From Desulforudis sp. (GTDB taxonomy: Bacteria > Bacillota > Desulfotomaculia > Desulfotomaculales > Desulforudaceae), in the NCBI GenBank assembly GCA_003604975.1, contig QZIR01000012.1, positions 1-64,000 on the forward strand: a stretch of DNA of 64,000 bases, written 5' to 3'. The notes under the pieces were generated by a model. The model saw only the letters and a list, made by a program, of their open reading frames with translations. It was not told the origin of the DNA and made no database searches. Position 1 is the first letter of the stretch. Every line of letters begins with the position of its first letter. The position numbers were made by a program, and so were the translations under genes. Positions 55,345-64,000 of this stretch are shown one piece after another.

Positions 55345-55407
55345 TTGTCGAGCCAATTATACTGCCGGGGGAGCTGGATAGTCAACAGGTAAATTGGGAA
55401 TTCCAAG

Positions 55408-55447
55408 ACTAGTAAAGCCAAGCCTCCTTTCGCCTAGCTTTACTAGT
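55408..55447. repeat. 11-base inverted repeat
   Basis: ACTAGTAAAGC (55408-55418) and GCTTTACTAGT (55437-55447) around an 18-base centre. No T-run follows. It lies in the 324-base gap 55297-55620, which otherwise contains the operator and a terminator but no gene. It may mark the outer edge of the arsenic island. Confidence 0.6.
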
Positions 55448-55564
55448 GCGAGGAACAGTATATTTCCAATGCAGGAGTAGAAAGAAACTTACAAGGCATC
55501 AATTATGAATGAAAACTATACCCATCACGATTAGAAAACACGGCTTTCTAAAGGACTTGTCCTT

Positions 55565-55607
55565 AAAAAAATGCGAAGCCTTCATCGCCAAGGATAAAGG
55601 CTTCGCA
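55565..55607 (-). terminator. terminator after the Cys/Thr-rich protein gene
   Basis: Arms TGCGAAGCCTT (55572-55582) and AAGGCTTCGCA (55597-55607), 11 bases and perfect, with seven T following on the minus strand (55571-55565). It lies 14 bases past the stop codon. Confidence 0.9.
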
Positions 55608-55620
55608 CGTCCTGCCTAGA

Positions 55621-56067
55621 CTAGGGGCAGGTGGTATCGTCGACACAGATGATCGTTTGGGTGCAAAGATTGTCAACGGTAAAGGCCAAGGTAATGTCAC
55701 CGCTGACCAAGGTCGAGGTAGTGGTTATGCTGCCACAGCTGGAAGAAGAGGTAACACTGGGTACTGTCGCGCTGCAGCAGAGGGTGGTTCCGGTCGGCAG
55801 GGTGATGGAACCGCTGTTCCCCATGGCATTGCAGTAATCCTGGAATGTCACTCCCTGATGCGAAAACTGATACTCAAACTGGGCATCGTAAGAAAACGAC
55901 AGCGTCGGGGGGGTAGCACCAAAGTTCACCGCGATGTTGTAAACCGCCACGGCACACTCATCACCTGCGGCTACAGGGGTATTTGCCGGAGTCGTGCAGG
56001 TGGCCGTTGCTGTAAACGAAGAAGCAACGGTTGTAACCTCGTCAACACAAAGCCTTCTAATGGCCAT
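55621..56067 (-). CDS. small Cys-, Ser- and Thr-rich protein, possibly surface exposed
   Basis: A 148-residue protein from ATG 56067 behind AGGAGGG. It begins MAIRRLCVDEVTTV and is rich in Thr and Ser (TATATCTTPANTP, SSSSCGSITTTSTL) with about ten Cys, including a CC pair in GTTLCCSA. Composition suggests beta structure cross-linked by disulfides, as in spore-surface or appendage proteins; no signal peptide is seen. I do not recognise the family. Divergent from three glycosyltransferase genes, it is a candidate target for them. Confidence 0.75.
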   Translation of the reverse strand: MAIRRLCVDEVTTVASSFTATATCTTPANTPVAAGDECAVAVYNIAVNFGATPPTLSFSYDAQFEYQFSHQGVTFQDYCNAMGNSGSITLPTGTTLCCSATVPSVTSSSSCGSITTTSTLVSGDITLAFTVDNLCTQTIICVDDTTCP

Positions 56068-56099
56068 TTTTCTGGTTTCCCTCCTCTTGTTTTTGGTTA

Positions 56100-56127
56100 C
56101 AATATATGGCTTCCTGGCCCGGGTGTG
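56100..56127 (-). promoter_or_regulatory. possible late-sporulation (sigma-K type) promoter
   Basis: On the minus strand an AC-containing -35 (near 56126) is followed after about 16 bases by CATATATTG (56108-56100), resembling the sigma-K -10 CATAnnnTA. It lies just before the Cys/Thr-rich gene. The consensus is loose. Confidence 0.25.
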
Positions 56128-56340
56128 ACTGTAATAGTGAAGTTGGGACAGCCATTTTTTGGTGGCATTTACCAAATCCATTGAACTGCAAGCTTTAAGA
56201 CATCCCCACTGCAGAAGTAACGAACAGCCCTTCTGCTTCATAAGTTGTAGGATCAGGTAATAAACATGCATCGTAATCTTTAATTTTAGGTTACAAAGGG
56301 ATTCCCTTGTCAACCAATCAGTTCACACCGAGGTGTATGC

Positions 56341-58368
56341 ATGCAAATTATGGAAAACACAATCAGCCTTTGCATGATTGTCCGGAATGAGGAAAGGAAT
56401 CTAGACCGCTGTCTGAAAAGCACATACGGCTGGGTGGACGAAATAGTCATCGTTGATACCGGTTCGACGGATACCACCCCGGAGATCGCCAGGGCTTACG
56501 GAGCACTTGTGGTCCATTCCAAGTGGGAGAACGATTTCTCCCGAGCCAGAAATGAAGGCTTGCGTCACGCTACCGGTCACTGGATAGTGGTCCTGGACGC
56601 CGATGAGGAACTGCCTCTGGAAACAGCCCAAAACCTTAAGGTATTGGCCGGTACGCCGGATGTAGAGGCCTGGACCTTTACCCTGGTCAGTCCGGTCAGT
56701 AGCACGGAGAACGGTCCAAGTACCCGGCACCTGAACCTGCGGATGTTTAGAAACCGTCCGGCCTACCGCTTTGAGGGAGCAATTCATGAACAGGTCAAGC
56801 CGGCCATCCTTAGGGAGAACTGCGGAGCCGCAATCAAGCACTCCAACCTAAGCATAATGCATTATGGCTACATCCGTGATTTTGCCGAACGCCGGACCAA
56901 GACACTGCGTAACATTTCTTTATTAAGGGAAGCGCTGGCAAAAAACCCCGCGGACGCCTTTAACAACTATAACCTCGCGGCAAGCTATCATACCCTGGGA
57001 GACCTGGAAAAGGCCCGTGATCACTATGCAGTTGCCTTGAATCACCTGGACCAGGGTACCGGGTTTGCAGCGGTCCTGTACAGGAACTACGGACTTTGCC
57101 TGTATGACCTCGGTGAATACAACACGGTCCTGGATTTGGCGGATAAGGCACTGGCACTCTTCCCTGATTACCCGGACCTGTATTTCTTAAAGGGGCAGGT
57201 TTTCTGGGAGCTGGGGATGCTTCCTCAGGCCAAGGTAAGCTTTTTTAAGTCTACCAGCTTTACCCATACCCCCCCGGACTACACGACCACCGAAGGTGTC
57301 ACCGGATATATGGCCTTTGAGAACCTGGCCGAGATCCACACACGCCAGGGAGACCTTAACGAGGCTGTAGCCTGTATTGTGAAGGCTCTGGCCGGAAAGC
57401 CGTCTTTCCGGCTATTCTCCCGGCTCTGCACTCTGCTGCAGAAACAGAACCAGTCAGGGGCTGAAATTGCCGGTTTCCTTGAACATAAGACCGGGGCTGA
57501 TCGGTGGACCGTCATCCAGCTTCTGTTCTACCTTCAAGAATATGAGGAATGCCTTAACCGTATCGATCGGGAACCTAGTTTTAATTTTGAGATTAGCCTC
57601 CTCAAAGCCAAGTGCCAGATTCGACTTAACCGCTACGCTAAAGCCATCGAGGTATTAGAGGATATTGCTCCTGATTCTCCCCTGGCCGAAGATGCTTTGC
57701 GGCAAATATGTATCGCGACGTGGCTGCAGCATCCCAGGAAGGACGCGGGTGAGCAGATTTCGGGCTTTGACCTCCCGGACAGCCCGGTCGTGGCTGTCTG
57801 TCGGGTAATTAATGCCCTGATTCTCAACGGCAACCATAAACATTTGTTCGATGTTAACCAGATGAAAGGACTACAGAATGAAGCCATGGATATCGCCGTG
57901 GAGGTTCTGACCCTGGGGGATACTGACCTGGCTTTGGCTATCGGAATGATGCTCAGCGGGCCAAACGGTTTGGGGGAAGCCTACTACCTTGTGGGGAGAC
58001 ACGCTCTGGCCCAAGGCCACTACCAAAAGGCAAAACTGCTCCTGGAAAAGGCATTGGATGGCTGTCTGGAGAAAGCAGAGGCCTATTATCTGATCGGAAC
58101 CGCCTGCGCCAAGCTGAATCTCAATAACCGATCCCTACGGTATTATCTTGAAGCCCATCATCGGTCCCCCGGGGAAGAGCGGTACGTGGCAAGTGTACTC
58201 GAACAACTGACAAACCATTGTCTGGCCCTGATTGCCAGTGCAATCAGCCTGGATGATGGAGATCCCGATTTGCGCACGGCTCTGTTTAAACTTACGTCCC
58301 TCAGGAAGAAACTCTACCGGTTAAAGGAGGTTTTGGGATGCCAACCAGAACCCTCAGCCTCTGCATGA
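56341..58368 (+). CDS. SunS-like glycosyltransferase: GT2 plus TPR
   Basis: A 675-residue protein. The GT-A domain covers about residues 1-230 with SLCMIVRNEERNLDRCL, VDTGSTDTTPEIA, the ENDFSRARNEGL segment, the DxD in VLDADEELP, FRNRPAYRFEGAIHEQV and HYGYIRD. TPR-type helices follow (about 230-340, and again 560-650). The layout matches SunS and related enzymes that glycosylate Cys, Ser or Thr in proteins. First of three co-directional glycosyltransferases; it overlaps the next gene by 31 bases. Confidence 0.85.
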   Translation: MQIMENTISLCMIVRNEERNLDRCLKSTYGWVDEIVIVDTGSTDTTPEIARAYGALVVHSKWENDFSRARNEGLRHATGHWIVVLDADEELPLETAQNLKVLAGTPDVEAWTFTLVSPVSSTENGPSTRHLNLRMFRNRPAYRFEGAIHEQVKPAILRENCGAAIKHSNLSIMHYGYIRDFAERRTKTLRNISLLREALAKNPADAFNNYNLAASYHTLGDLEKARDHYAVALNHLDQGTGFAAVLYRNYGLCLYDLGEYNTVLDLADKALALFPDYPDLYFLKGQVFWELGMLPQAKVSFFKSTSFTHTPPDYTTTEGVTGYMAFENLAEIHTRQGDLNEAVACIVKALAGKPSFRLFSRLCTLLQKQNQSGAEIAGFLEHKTGADRWTVIQLLFYLQEYEECLNRIDREPSFNFEISLLKAKCQIRLNRYAKAIEVLEDIAPDSPLAEDALRQICIATWLQHPRKDAGEQISGFDLPDSPVVAVCRVINALILNGNHKHLFDVNQMKGLQNEAMDIAVEVLTLGDTDLALAIGMMLSGPNGLGEAYYLVGRHALAQGHYQKAKLLLEKALDGCLEKAEAYYLIGTACAKLNLNNRSLRYYLEAHHRSPGEERYVASVLEQLTNHCLALIASAISLDDGDPDLRTALFKLTSLRKKLYRLKEVLGCQPEPSASA

Positions 58369-60692
58369 TCGCCAAAAACGAGGCCGATAGCATTGCCCGG
58401 TGCATTAACAGTGCCAAGGGTTTTGTAGATGAGATTATCGTCGTTGATACGGGGTCAACGGACAATACCAAAGAGATTGCGCGGACCTTGGGGGCAAAGG
58501 TGATCGAGGAAACCTGGAACAACGATTTCAGTGCCGCCCGCAACATCTCCCTGGAGCACGCCACCGGGGATTGGATCCTTTTTCTGGATTGCGATGAAGA
58601 GCTGGACCTCGCAAGCGGTCCGGTATTGAGAGAAGCCATCCAAAGCATTACATACGAAGGCTACTTTGTCCTGGTCACTAACACCACAGAGAACAATCTT
58701 CAGCTAACATCCCCCAGTATTCGCCTGTTTAGAAATCGGAAATCCTTTCGGTTCGAAGGCAGAATACATGAGCAGATCGCTCCCGCCATAATTAAACAAT
58801 ATGGTATTCGGAGTATCGCGAACATCAACGTTACAATTATTCATCACGGCTACGACCCCAACACCAATAACATTAAGGCCAAGATTAACCGGAACCTGGA
58901 AATCTTAAACAGCTATCCGGAAGAGAAAAGGGACGGCTTCTTCCTCTATAACCTGGGCACGGAGTACCTTCGCCTGGGCGAACAGAAGCTGGCCCTGGAA
59001 AACTACCTAAAGGCCCTCGACTTGACCAAACCCGGTCAGGCCTTCGGACCGATCCTTGTAAAACGCACGATTGCCACTCTCATAGCGTTGAACCGGTATC
59101 GGGTGGCCATCGAGCAGTTACAGTACTATCAGACCATCTACACCGACTTTAACGACCTGTTTTACCTCGAGGCCTTCTGTCATTTCAAGTGTGGGTGCTT
59201 TTCCAAGGCTAAGGTCTGCCTGGAGCGGTACTCAAACATGCCCCCGCCTCCCCGGTGGTATCCAACAGAGAACGTTTACTACCTGTCTTCGACCAAAAAC
59301 CTGATGCCCATTTTGGAAACCTCCGTGATAAACAAGGAGTATCCGGGCTTAAGCGTTTGCATTATCGGCCGGGATGAATCGGCACAGACCTATCAATGCC
59401 TGCAAAGCGTCAACGAAATCGCCAGGGAAATCATCTTCGTCGATACGGGCTCGACGGACAGGAGCCCGGCGATAGCCTACCAGATGGGGGCCAAGCTGTA
59501 CAGTTTCCCTTGGAATAACAATTTCGCGGACACCAGGAATTTCGCGGTCAGCCTAGCGGGTGAAGAATGGGTCCTTATCCTCGATGCCGATGAGGTACTG
59601 CCGGACCAGAGCAGAGAAAGGATCGTCGACCTGATTAAGGATGCCAGGCACGATGGCTACCTGCTGCGCGTATGCACCTTTCTTGACCGGAATCTGTCCA
59701 CAACGAACTGCTGTTTCAAGGGATCGTGCCGGTTATTTCGGAAGGACCGGTACCGCTTCCAGGGAGCGGTCCTGGAGGAAATTATCCCTTTCATCCCGGG
59801 GTCTGGTGCTGGCTTAACCGCTGCCGATATCAGCATCCACCACTTGCACTACCTGGCCCCGGATACACATATCGCCCGGAAAAGAGAGTGGAAGCTGGAG
59901 ACAATTAGGGAAGGAATGGCTCACGACCCCCGGCAGCGGGACTACGCCCTGGGCGTGGAATGCTTCTCCAGGCAGGATTTTCAGTCAGCGGCCAGCTACT
60001 TTGCATCCAGTCTCGGGGATACAGAGTGGGCAGGCGTTCCGGATTTCTTCTATTACTTCGGCATGTCCCTGATCAACACCGGGAATCCGGCCCGGACCCT
60101 GACTGTTTTGGAACGGGCCACAATACGATACCCCGACTACACGGATCTGTTTTACCTGCAGGCGATTGCCCATTTCATGCGCGGGAACATCGAGGTCTCC
60201 GAACAGCTTTTCAAGCGTTGCCTGGAGATGGGAGACGCTCCCTGGGAAAAATACCTGGCAACCCCGGGAACAGGACAATACAAGGCAAAGTGTTCCCTCG
60301 GCACCATCTATGCGCAGAAGGGAGATGTTAACCGCGCCCTGGAGATTTTCCTGGAGGCGGTTGGCACTCCCAGTGCTTTTGAACAGGCCATTGAGAGTAT
60401 CGTTTTTATCCGCGATAAGTTGTCCGTCCCCATAGAACGGTTCCTGGAACAGAACGGTCTTTTGAATACCCCCAGTGTCTCGACAGTGTCCAGATGCCTG
60501 GCAAAAATGGGGCGGTATGAGGAAAGCCTGAAGTATCTTGCCCTAGCCGGTGATCTGATTAAAAGCGAAACCCCACCCAGGAACTATGCCGTCATCACCG
60601 AGTCTATTGATCTCCTGCTGACCAGATATCTTTGGCATGCCGTTCAGCCGCTGCCTGAAGACTCACCCTTGAGGAAACTCTCCCTTAACTGA
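58338..60692 (+). CDS. glycosyltransferase with two GT2 domains and TPRs
   Basis: A 784-residue protein with two GT-A domains in tandem. The first (about 1-230) shows LSLCMIAKNEADSIARC, VVDTGSTDNTKEIA, NNDFSAARNISL and LDCDEELD. The second (about 335-560) shows LSVCIIGRDESAQTYQCL, VDTGSTDRSPAIA, NNNFADTRNFAV and LDADEVLPD. TPR segments lie between and after them. GGAGG lies upstream of ATG 58338. Two catalytic domains suggest synthesis of a disaccharide or dual site use. Confidence 0.85.
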   Translation: MPTRTLSLCMIAKNEADSIARCINSAKGFVDEIIVVDTGSTDNTKEIARTLGAKVIEETWNNDFSAARNISLEHATGDWILFLDCDEELDLASGPVLREAIQSITYEGYFVLVTNTTENNLQLTSPSIRLFRNRKSFRFEGRIHEQIAPAIIKQYGIRSIANINVTIIHHGYDPNTNNIKAKINRNLEILNSYPEEKRDGFFLYNLGTEYLRLGEQKLALENYLKALDLTKPGQAFGPILVKRTIATLIALNRYRVAIEQLQYYQTIYTDFNDLFYLEAFCHFKCGCFSKAKVCLERYSNMPPPPRWYPTENVYYLSSTKNLMPILETSVINKEYPGLSVCIIGRDESAQTYQCLQSVNEIAREIIFVDTGSTDRSPAIAYQMGAKLYSFPWNNNFADTRNFAVSLAGEEWVLILDADEVLPDQSRERIVDLIKDARHDGYLLRVCTFLDRNLSTTNCCFKGSCRLFRKDRYRFQGAVLEEIIPFIPGSGAGLTAADISIHHLHYLAPDTHIARKREWKLETIREGMAHDPRQRDYALGVECFSRQDFQSAASYFASSLGDTEWAGVPDFFYYFGMSLINTGNPARTLTVLERATIRYPDYTDLFYLQAIAHFMRGNIEVSEQLFKRCLEMGDAPWEKYLATPGTGQYKAKCSLGTIYAQKGDVNRALEIFLEAVGTPSAFEQAIESIVFIRDKLSVPIERFLEQNGLLNTPSVSTVSRCLAKMGRYEESLKYLALAGDLIKSETPPRNYAVITESIDLLLTRYLWHAVQPLPEDSPLRKLSLN

Positions 60693-60702
60693 GGTGTTAG
60701 AT

Positions 60703-62655
60703 GTGAAAAAGGTCCTCGTTGGAACAACTGTCCGGCAAGATCCCCGGATATTGGAATACTATCTCGATTCCCTGCGCAACCTGAATACCCCCGACTTCAT
60801 TATTGACTACATGTTTATCGACGACAACGACGATCCCCAGGCCTCACACCTGCTGCTGAATTTCCGACCGCTGCGGTCCAAAGTAACGGTTAGAGATAGT
60901 GGTGAACGCCGAGAGCCCTTTCACCGTGACGAAATGCACCACCACTGGAACGAAAACCTAATCTGGCGCGTGGCCCGCAACAAGAACATGCTTATCAATC
61001 ACTGCAAGCAGGAGAGATATGACTACCTCTTTCTTGTGGATTCGGACCTGATTCTGCACCCTGACACGCTGGTCCGCTTAATCGCCATCGGTAAGGACAT
61101 CATCTCCGAAATATTCTGGACAAAATGGCGCCCTAATGCCGTACCCATGCCTCAGGTGTGGCTCTCGGACAGTTATACCATTTGCAAGCTGGCCCGCGGT
61201 GAAAAGATCTCGAATGAGGAGGAGAGACACCGGGTCTTTGAATTCTTCAATATGCTGCACAGGCCCGGTGTATACAGGGTAGGGGGACTGGGTGCCTGTA
61301 CGCTGTTCACCCTGAAGGCCCTGGAGAGCGGGGTTTCCTTTGACGAAATCTACAACTTGTCCTTCATCGGTGAAGACCGGCACCTCTGTATCCGGGCTGT
61401 GGCCCTGGGCTTCGAACTGTTTGTGGACACCTGCTTCCCCGCCTACCATATCTACCGGGAAAGCGATTTAGACGGCGTTCCCGAGTACCTTGAGTCCTTT
61501 CGGAAAATGAGTATGGATTCCAATTCTTCAGAAATTACGTCCATGGTTAAGGAAACCCTGGAGAAACTTGAAAGCATTGACTTCAGACAGAAAACAGACC
61601 TAAATGGTTACCGAAACAGGTTCACGGAACGGGGTTGGAAAGCATTTTTACGCTTCCGCGAAGGCCTTTCAACATCATCCAAAACCAGCATTCTGAGAGC
61701 CGAATTGCCAAGCATTTCCCGGCTTGAATTTAATGATAACCTGGATCAGTGTAATGTAACCATTGAGCTTAACCTTAGGGGTTCGAAAAACGGGGAACGG
61801 GTCGAAGTTACCAGGGAGATCAGGCTCGAAATGATTAACGAAGAAACCTGGAAAATCGACCGGTACGAGTCGGGCCTGGAGCGTGAGGGGTGCCGGGAGT
61901 CCCCCGTGATTAACTCGGTTTTTAACGGGCACCCCCGGGTGGTCAAGGCCTGTCCCCAAAAGATCACGCTGGCCATGCTGGTACGGAACGAAGCGGACCG
62001 TTACCTGCCCGCGGTGCTTCAACAGGCCGCGCAGTACGTGGATGAGGCGGTTATCCTGGATGACGCCAGTACCGATAAGACCGTCGAGGTCTGTCGTGAG
62101 CTGCTGCAAGGAATTCCCTCGTTCATTCACGTCAACCAGTCCCCGGGGTTTGGAAATGAGATCAACCTGCGCCAGCAGCTCTGGGAGCTCGCGGTCCAGA
62201 GTTCAGCCGAATGGATCCTCTGCCTGGATGCGGACGAGGTGTTTGAAGACCGGGTTGTTTCGGAGATCAGAACCTTGGTTAACCAACCCCATATTGACGT
62301 CATCGGCTTCCGGTTATATGACTTCTGGGATATGGAGCATTACCGCGAGGATGAATTCTGGAACGCCCACCTGCGCTATGCTCCGTTCCTGGTCCGGTAC
62401 CAGTCCAAGTTCCCGTATCAGTGGCTGGAGACACCACTGCATTGCGGTCGTTTTCCGCAAAACGTAACCCTGTTGCCCTCGGCCGTGTCGAACCTGAGGC
62501 TAAAACACTTCGGATGGGCTACCACAGAAGACCGGCAGATAAAGTATACCCGCTATAAAGAGGCGGATCCTGACGGGAAGTACGGCATCCTGAAACAGTA
62601 TGAATCCATTCTGGATCCCAAACCAAACCTGATCAAGTGGCGGGAAAACGAATGA
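60703..62655 (+). CDS. dual-domain glycosyltransferase
   Basis: About 650 residues. The N-terminal domain has a GT-A layout: VLVGTTVRQDPRILEYYL, MFIDDNDDPQ, DYLFLVDSDLILHP and the GEDRHLCIRA segment. The C-terminal domain (about 415-650) is a GT2: LAMLVRNEADRYLPAVL, AVILDDASTDKT and LCLDADEVFED. A 120-residue linker separates them. GTG 60703, 6 bases after GAGGTG, is preferred to GTG 60694. It follows the preceding gene by 10 bases. Confidence 0.83.
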   Translation: MKKVLVGTTVRQDPRILEYYLDSLRNLNTPDFIIDYMFIDDNDDPQASHLLLNFRPLRSKVTVRDSGERREPFHRDEMHHHWNENLIWRVARNKNMLINHCKQERYDYLFLVDSDLILHPDTLVRLIAIGKDIISEIFWTKWRPNAVPMPQVWLSDSYTICKLARGEKISNEEERHRVFEFFNMLHRPGVYRVGGLGACTLFTLKALESGVSFDEIYNLSFIGEDRHLCIRAVALGFELFVDTCFPAYHIYRESDLDGVPEYLESFRKMSMDSNSSEITSMVKETLEKLESIDFRQKTDLNGYRNRFTERGWKAFLRFREGLSTSSKTSILRAELPSISRLEFNDNLDQCNVTIELNLRGSKNGERVEVTREIRLEMINEETWKIDRYESGLEREGCRESPVINSVFNGHPRVVKACPQKITLAMLVRNEADRYLPAVLQQAAQYVDEAVILDDASTDKTVEVCRELLQGIPSFIHVNQSPGFGNEINLRQQLWELAVQSSAEWILCLDADEVFEDRVVSEIRTLVNQPHIDVIGFRLYDFWDMEHYREDEFWNAHLRYAPFLVRYQSKFPYQWLETPLHCGRFPQNVTLLPSAVSNLRLKHFGWATTEDRQIKYTRYKEADPDGKYGILKQYESILDPKPNLIKWRENE

Positions 62656-62724
62656 GTTAGTTGGGAGACTTGCAGGCTCGGGGCACTGGATATTTGGGGA
62701 AGTGATTACACCTGGCTTGTATAG

Positions 62725-63150
62725 TCAGGTCACCAGTTCTTCCGCAAGAAGTACGTTTAGTACTCTTTCTGAACAGAATCTGACCAGGAAGTCAATGTTT
62801 AAAAAACATTTAAGAAGTCCGTCGGAAATAACAATATTGGACAGGGTGGCCTTACCGTCAATAACAGACAATCGGCACGTGCTCTGCCGAGCCTCATCCG
62901 GAAAGGCTGCCGACCCGGTTTCCTCAATATGACAATAGTCAAAACCATTTTTGAACCGGTACTCCAGGGAAATTATGTAGTGAAGCTTTACATGCGGATC
63001 CGGTTCGGATACCGCTTCAGCGCTGATAATGGTTACGTGAAACTGGTTACCGAGGTCTGTCGCGGCAAACTTCGGCTTCCCGGAGACAACCGCTGAGAAA
63101 CAGATCGTTTCCTCGGTCACCTCGTTGGCAAAGATCCTTGCGCTCGCCAC
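62725..63150 (-). CDS. hypothetical protein, beta-rich
   Basis: A 141-residue protein from GTG 63150 behind AAGGGGG. Alternating hydrophobic residues (NQFHVTIISAEAV, KLHYIISLEYRF, GKATLSNIVISDGLL) suggest a beta sandwich. No recognised catalytic motif. It converges with the glycosyltransferase genes. A SPOCS-like or coat-associated domain is possible but I cannot support it from motifs. Confidence 0.55.
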   Translation of the reverse strand: MASARIFANEVTEETICFSAVVSGKPKFAATDLGNQFHVTIISAEAVSEPDPHVKLHYIISLEYRFKNGFDYCHIEETGSAAFPDEARQSTCRLSVIDGKATLSNIVISDGLLKCFLNIDFLVRFCSERVLNVLLAEELVT

Positions 63151-63330
63151 ACATCTTGCCCCCTTCCAAGGGTTCGTTACATGGTATGAGCCAAAGGTAG
63201 GGTTTTATGTTATCAACTGTCGGACTGATTAACGCCTTTATTACATCCCCGGCGCACACCGTTCTAGTTGCAGAGCTAGACGTATCTGTGGTAAACCTAT
63301 TAGTGAGAACCGCAAAGGGAGGTCTTGATC

Positions 63331-63426
63331 GTGTCCGGTGAAAAAAGCGGCGTGCTGAAATCGATGCTGAAGAAGATTTTCGGTGACGCGGGAACCCAGA
63401 AACCGCGCGGTGGGGGCGGCTGCTGA
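63331..63426 (+). CDS. 31-residue peptide ending GGGGC
   Basis: GTG 63331 preceded by GGGAGG with 8-base spacing encodes MSGEKSGVLKSMLKKIFG, then a short linker and a C-terminal PRGGGGC before TGA 63424. The N-terminal part is an amphipathic basic helix and the tail is a single Cys after four Gly. A bidirectional terminator follows at 63480. A peptide with one Cys next to SunS-like enzymes could be a glycosylation substrate, but this is speculation. Confidence 0.5.
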   Translation: MSGEKSGVLKSMLKKIFGDAGTQKPRGGGGC

Positions 63427-63479
63427 ACCCCGCGCTCTGTTCCGCGTGACGAGAACAAGAAAAAGGATCGCTAAAGGAA

Positions 63480-63521
63480 AAGAGGTGGAATGGCACGTTG
63501 GCCGTCCCACCTCTTGTTCGT
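63480..63521. terminator. bidirectional terminator
   Basis: Arms AAGAGGTGG (63480-63488) and CCACCTCTT (63507-63515), 9 bases and perfect, followed on the plus strand by TGTTCGTTTT and on the minus strand by TTCCTTTAG. It separates the convergent small peptide gene and the Gmad2-like gene. Confidence 0.75.
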
Positions 63522-63567
63522 TTTGTGCCTCAATTCATCCGGGAAGACTTCCCGAAGCGCTTCCCTA

Positions 63568-63999
63568 TCAGGTGCTCAGCTTGACCGGAAGCTCTACCTG
63601 GTCCACTTTGGAACCGTCCTTGGCACTCTCCTGGAACAATACCAGTTTCGCGATTCCGGCCGGCGGATGCGGGATCTTGACCTCGAAGAAGCCCCAGTCC
63701 GGTCCGCCCGAGGCGGCGGTGGTGAAGCCGTTCTTCAGAACATTCCCGCTGGCGTCCTGCAGCTCGTAGTTCACCGTGCCCTCAAATACGCGTGCGATAC
63801 CGATGACGTAAATCAGGTTGGGAACCGTTCCAAAGGAACTAACCACGATGTTGTCCGAGCGTTCCAAACTGCTAAGGGGCCCTACCCATCCCACAACCTG
63901 GGGGAAATACTCCCCGCCGGCGTCGCGGAACTCAACGTCGCTGAAGGTACCCTTGAGTACCTCCACCGCGTACGGGTAGGTGATGACTTGTGCTACCAT
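63568..63999 (-). CDS. Gmad2-like immunoglobulin-fold protein, possibly partial
   Basis: At least 143 residues. The C-terminal part fits a Gmad2-type (spore germination associated) immunoglobulin-like domain: VFEGTVNYELQDASGNVL, GFFEVKIPHPP and KLVLFQESAKDGS, ending VDQVELPVKL. The ATG at 63999 is at the window edge, so the true start may lie outside. No signal peptide is visible in the available part. Confidence 0.6.
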   Translation of the reverse strand: MVAQVITYPYAVEVLKGTFSDVEFRDAGGEYFPQVVGWVGPLSSLERSDNIVVSSFGTVPNLIYVIGIARVFEGTVNYELQDASGNVLKNGFTTAASGGPDWGFFEVKIPHPPAGIAKLVLFQESAKDGSKVDQVELPVKLST

Positions 64000-64000
64000 C

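Noticed and set aside
63047-63496. 149-codon minus-strand frame covering the small peptide gene
   Set aside because: Low-complexity Arg/Ser-rich translation, overlapping a better supported gene on each side.

Overview
The window is a high-GC stretch from an endospore-forming Clostridia bacterium, most likely a Peptococcaceae/Desulfotomaculum-Pelotomaculum-type organism. The inference rests on Spo0A, SpoIVB, RemA, PrkC/Stp, SteA/SteB, LL-diaminopimelate aminotransferase (DapL), a four-subunit ferredoxin-dependent 2-oxoacid oxidoreductase and gene order. No rRNA, tRNA, CRISPR array or transposase was seen.

Region 1 (about 0.1-13.9 kb, all minus strand) is a housekeeping run: yicC, remA, gmk, rpoZ, coaBC, priA, def, fmt, rsmB, rlmN, stp, prkC, rsgA, rpe. 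Region 2 (14.0-21.9 kb, minus) holds an aspartate-type aminotransferase, dapL and dapF, a PepT-like peptidase, the korDABC-type oxidoreductase and a P-loop ATPase. Region 3 (21.9-28.0 kb, minus) is envelope and sporulation: a GT4 membrane phosphosugar transferase, a GT2 enzyme, SteB, SteA, Spo0A and SpoIVB. Region 4 (28.1-35.8 kb) has a broken nuclease gene, a CBS-GGDEF protein, ligA, the lipid II flippase amj and pcrA. Region 5 (35.8-42.3 kb, minus) is a histidine operon hisD-C-B-H-A-F-IE without hisG/hisZ in view, with two copies of a small inverted-repeat element between its genes.

Region 6 (42.5-55.4 kb) is an arsenic/metalloid island: ArsR, an intact ACR3 pump, ArsA, ArsD, two PF03773 (ArsP-like) permeases, a PadR regulator with a Cys-Cys pair, DGC-domain proteins, a DUF2703 protein, two small thioredoxin-fold proteins and a CcdA-like membrane protein. 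It carries several broken genes: two ACR3 remnants, an FmdE gene with an in-frame TGA, and frameshifted HypC-like and DGC genes. The most interesting item is a gene that conventional calling would miss. It is an Rdx/SelW-like protein whose CxxC is CxxU, encoded by an in-frame TGA and followed by a GC-rich hairpin with a GGUCU loop (a bacterial SECIS). The protein has an added Cys-rich tail and lies in the same minus-strand run as arsD and arsA.

Region 7 (55.6-64 kb) pairs a Cys/Ser/Thr-rich small protein with three consecutive glycosyltransferases, two of them SunS-like GT2 plus TPR proteins. It also holds a 31-residue peptide gene ending GGGGC and a Gmad2-like protein at the window edge. A spore-surface or peptide glycosylation locus is a reasonable inference, not a demonstrated one.

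Three repeat families lie between genes: a roughly 125 bp element (two near-full copies plus fragments), a 92-248 bp element with CTGGGTTTACC-type inverted ends, and heptanucleotide-periodic palindromes.
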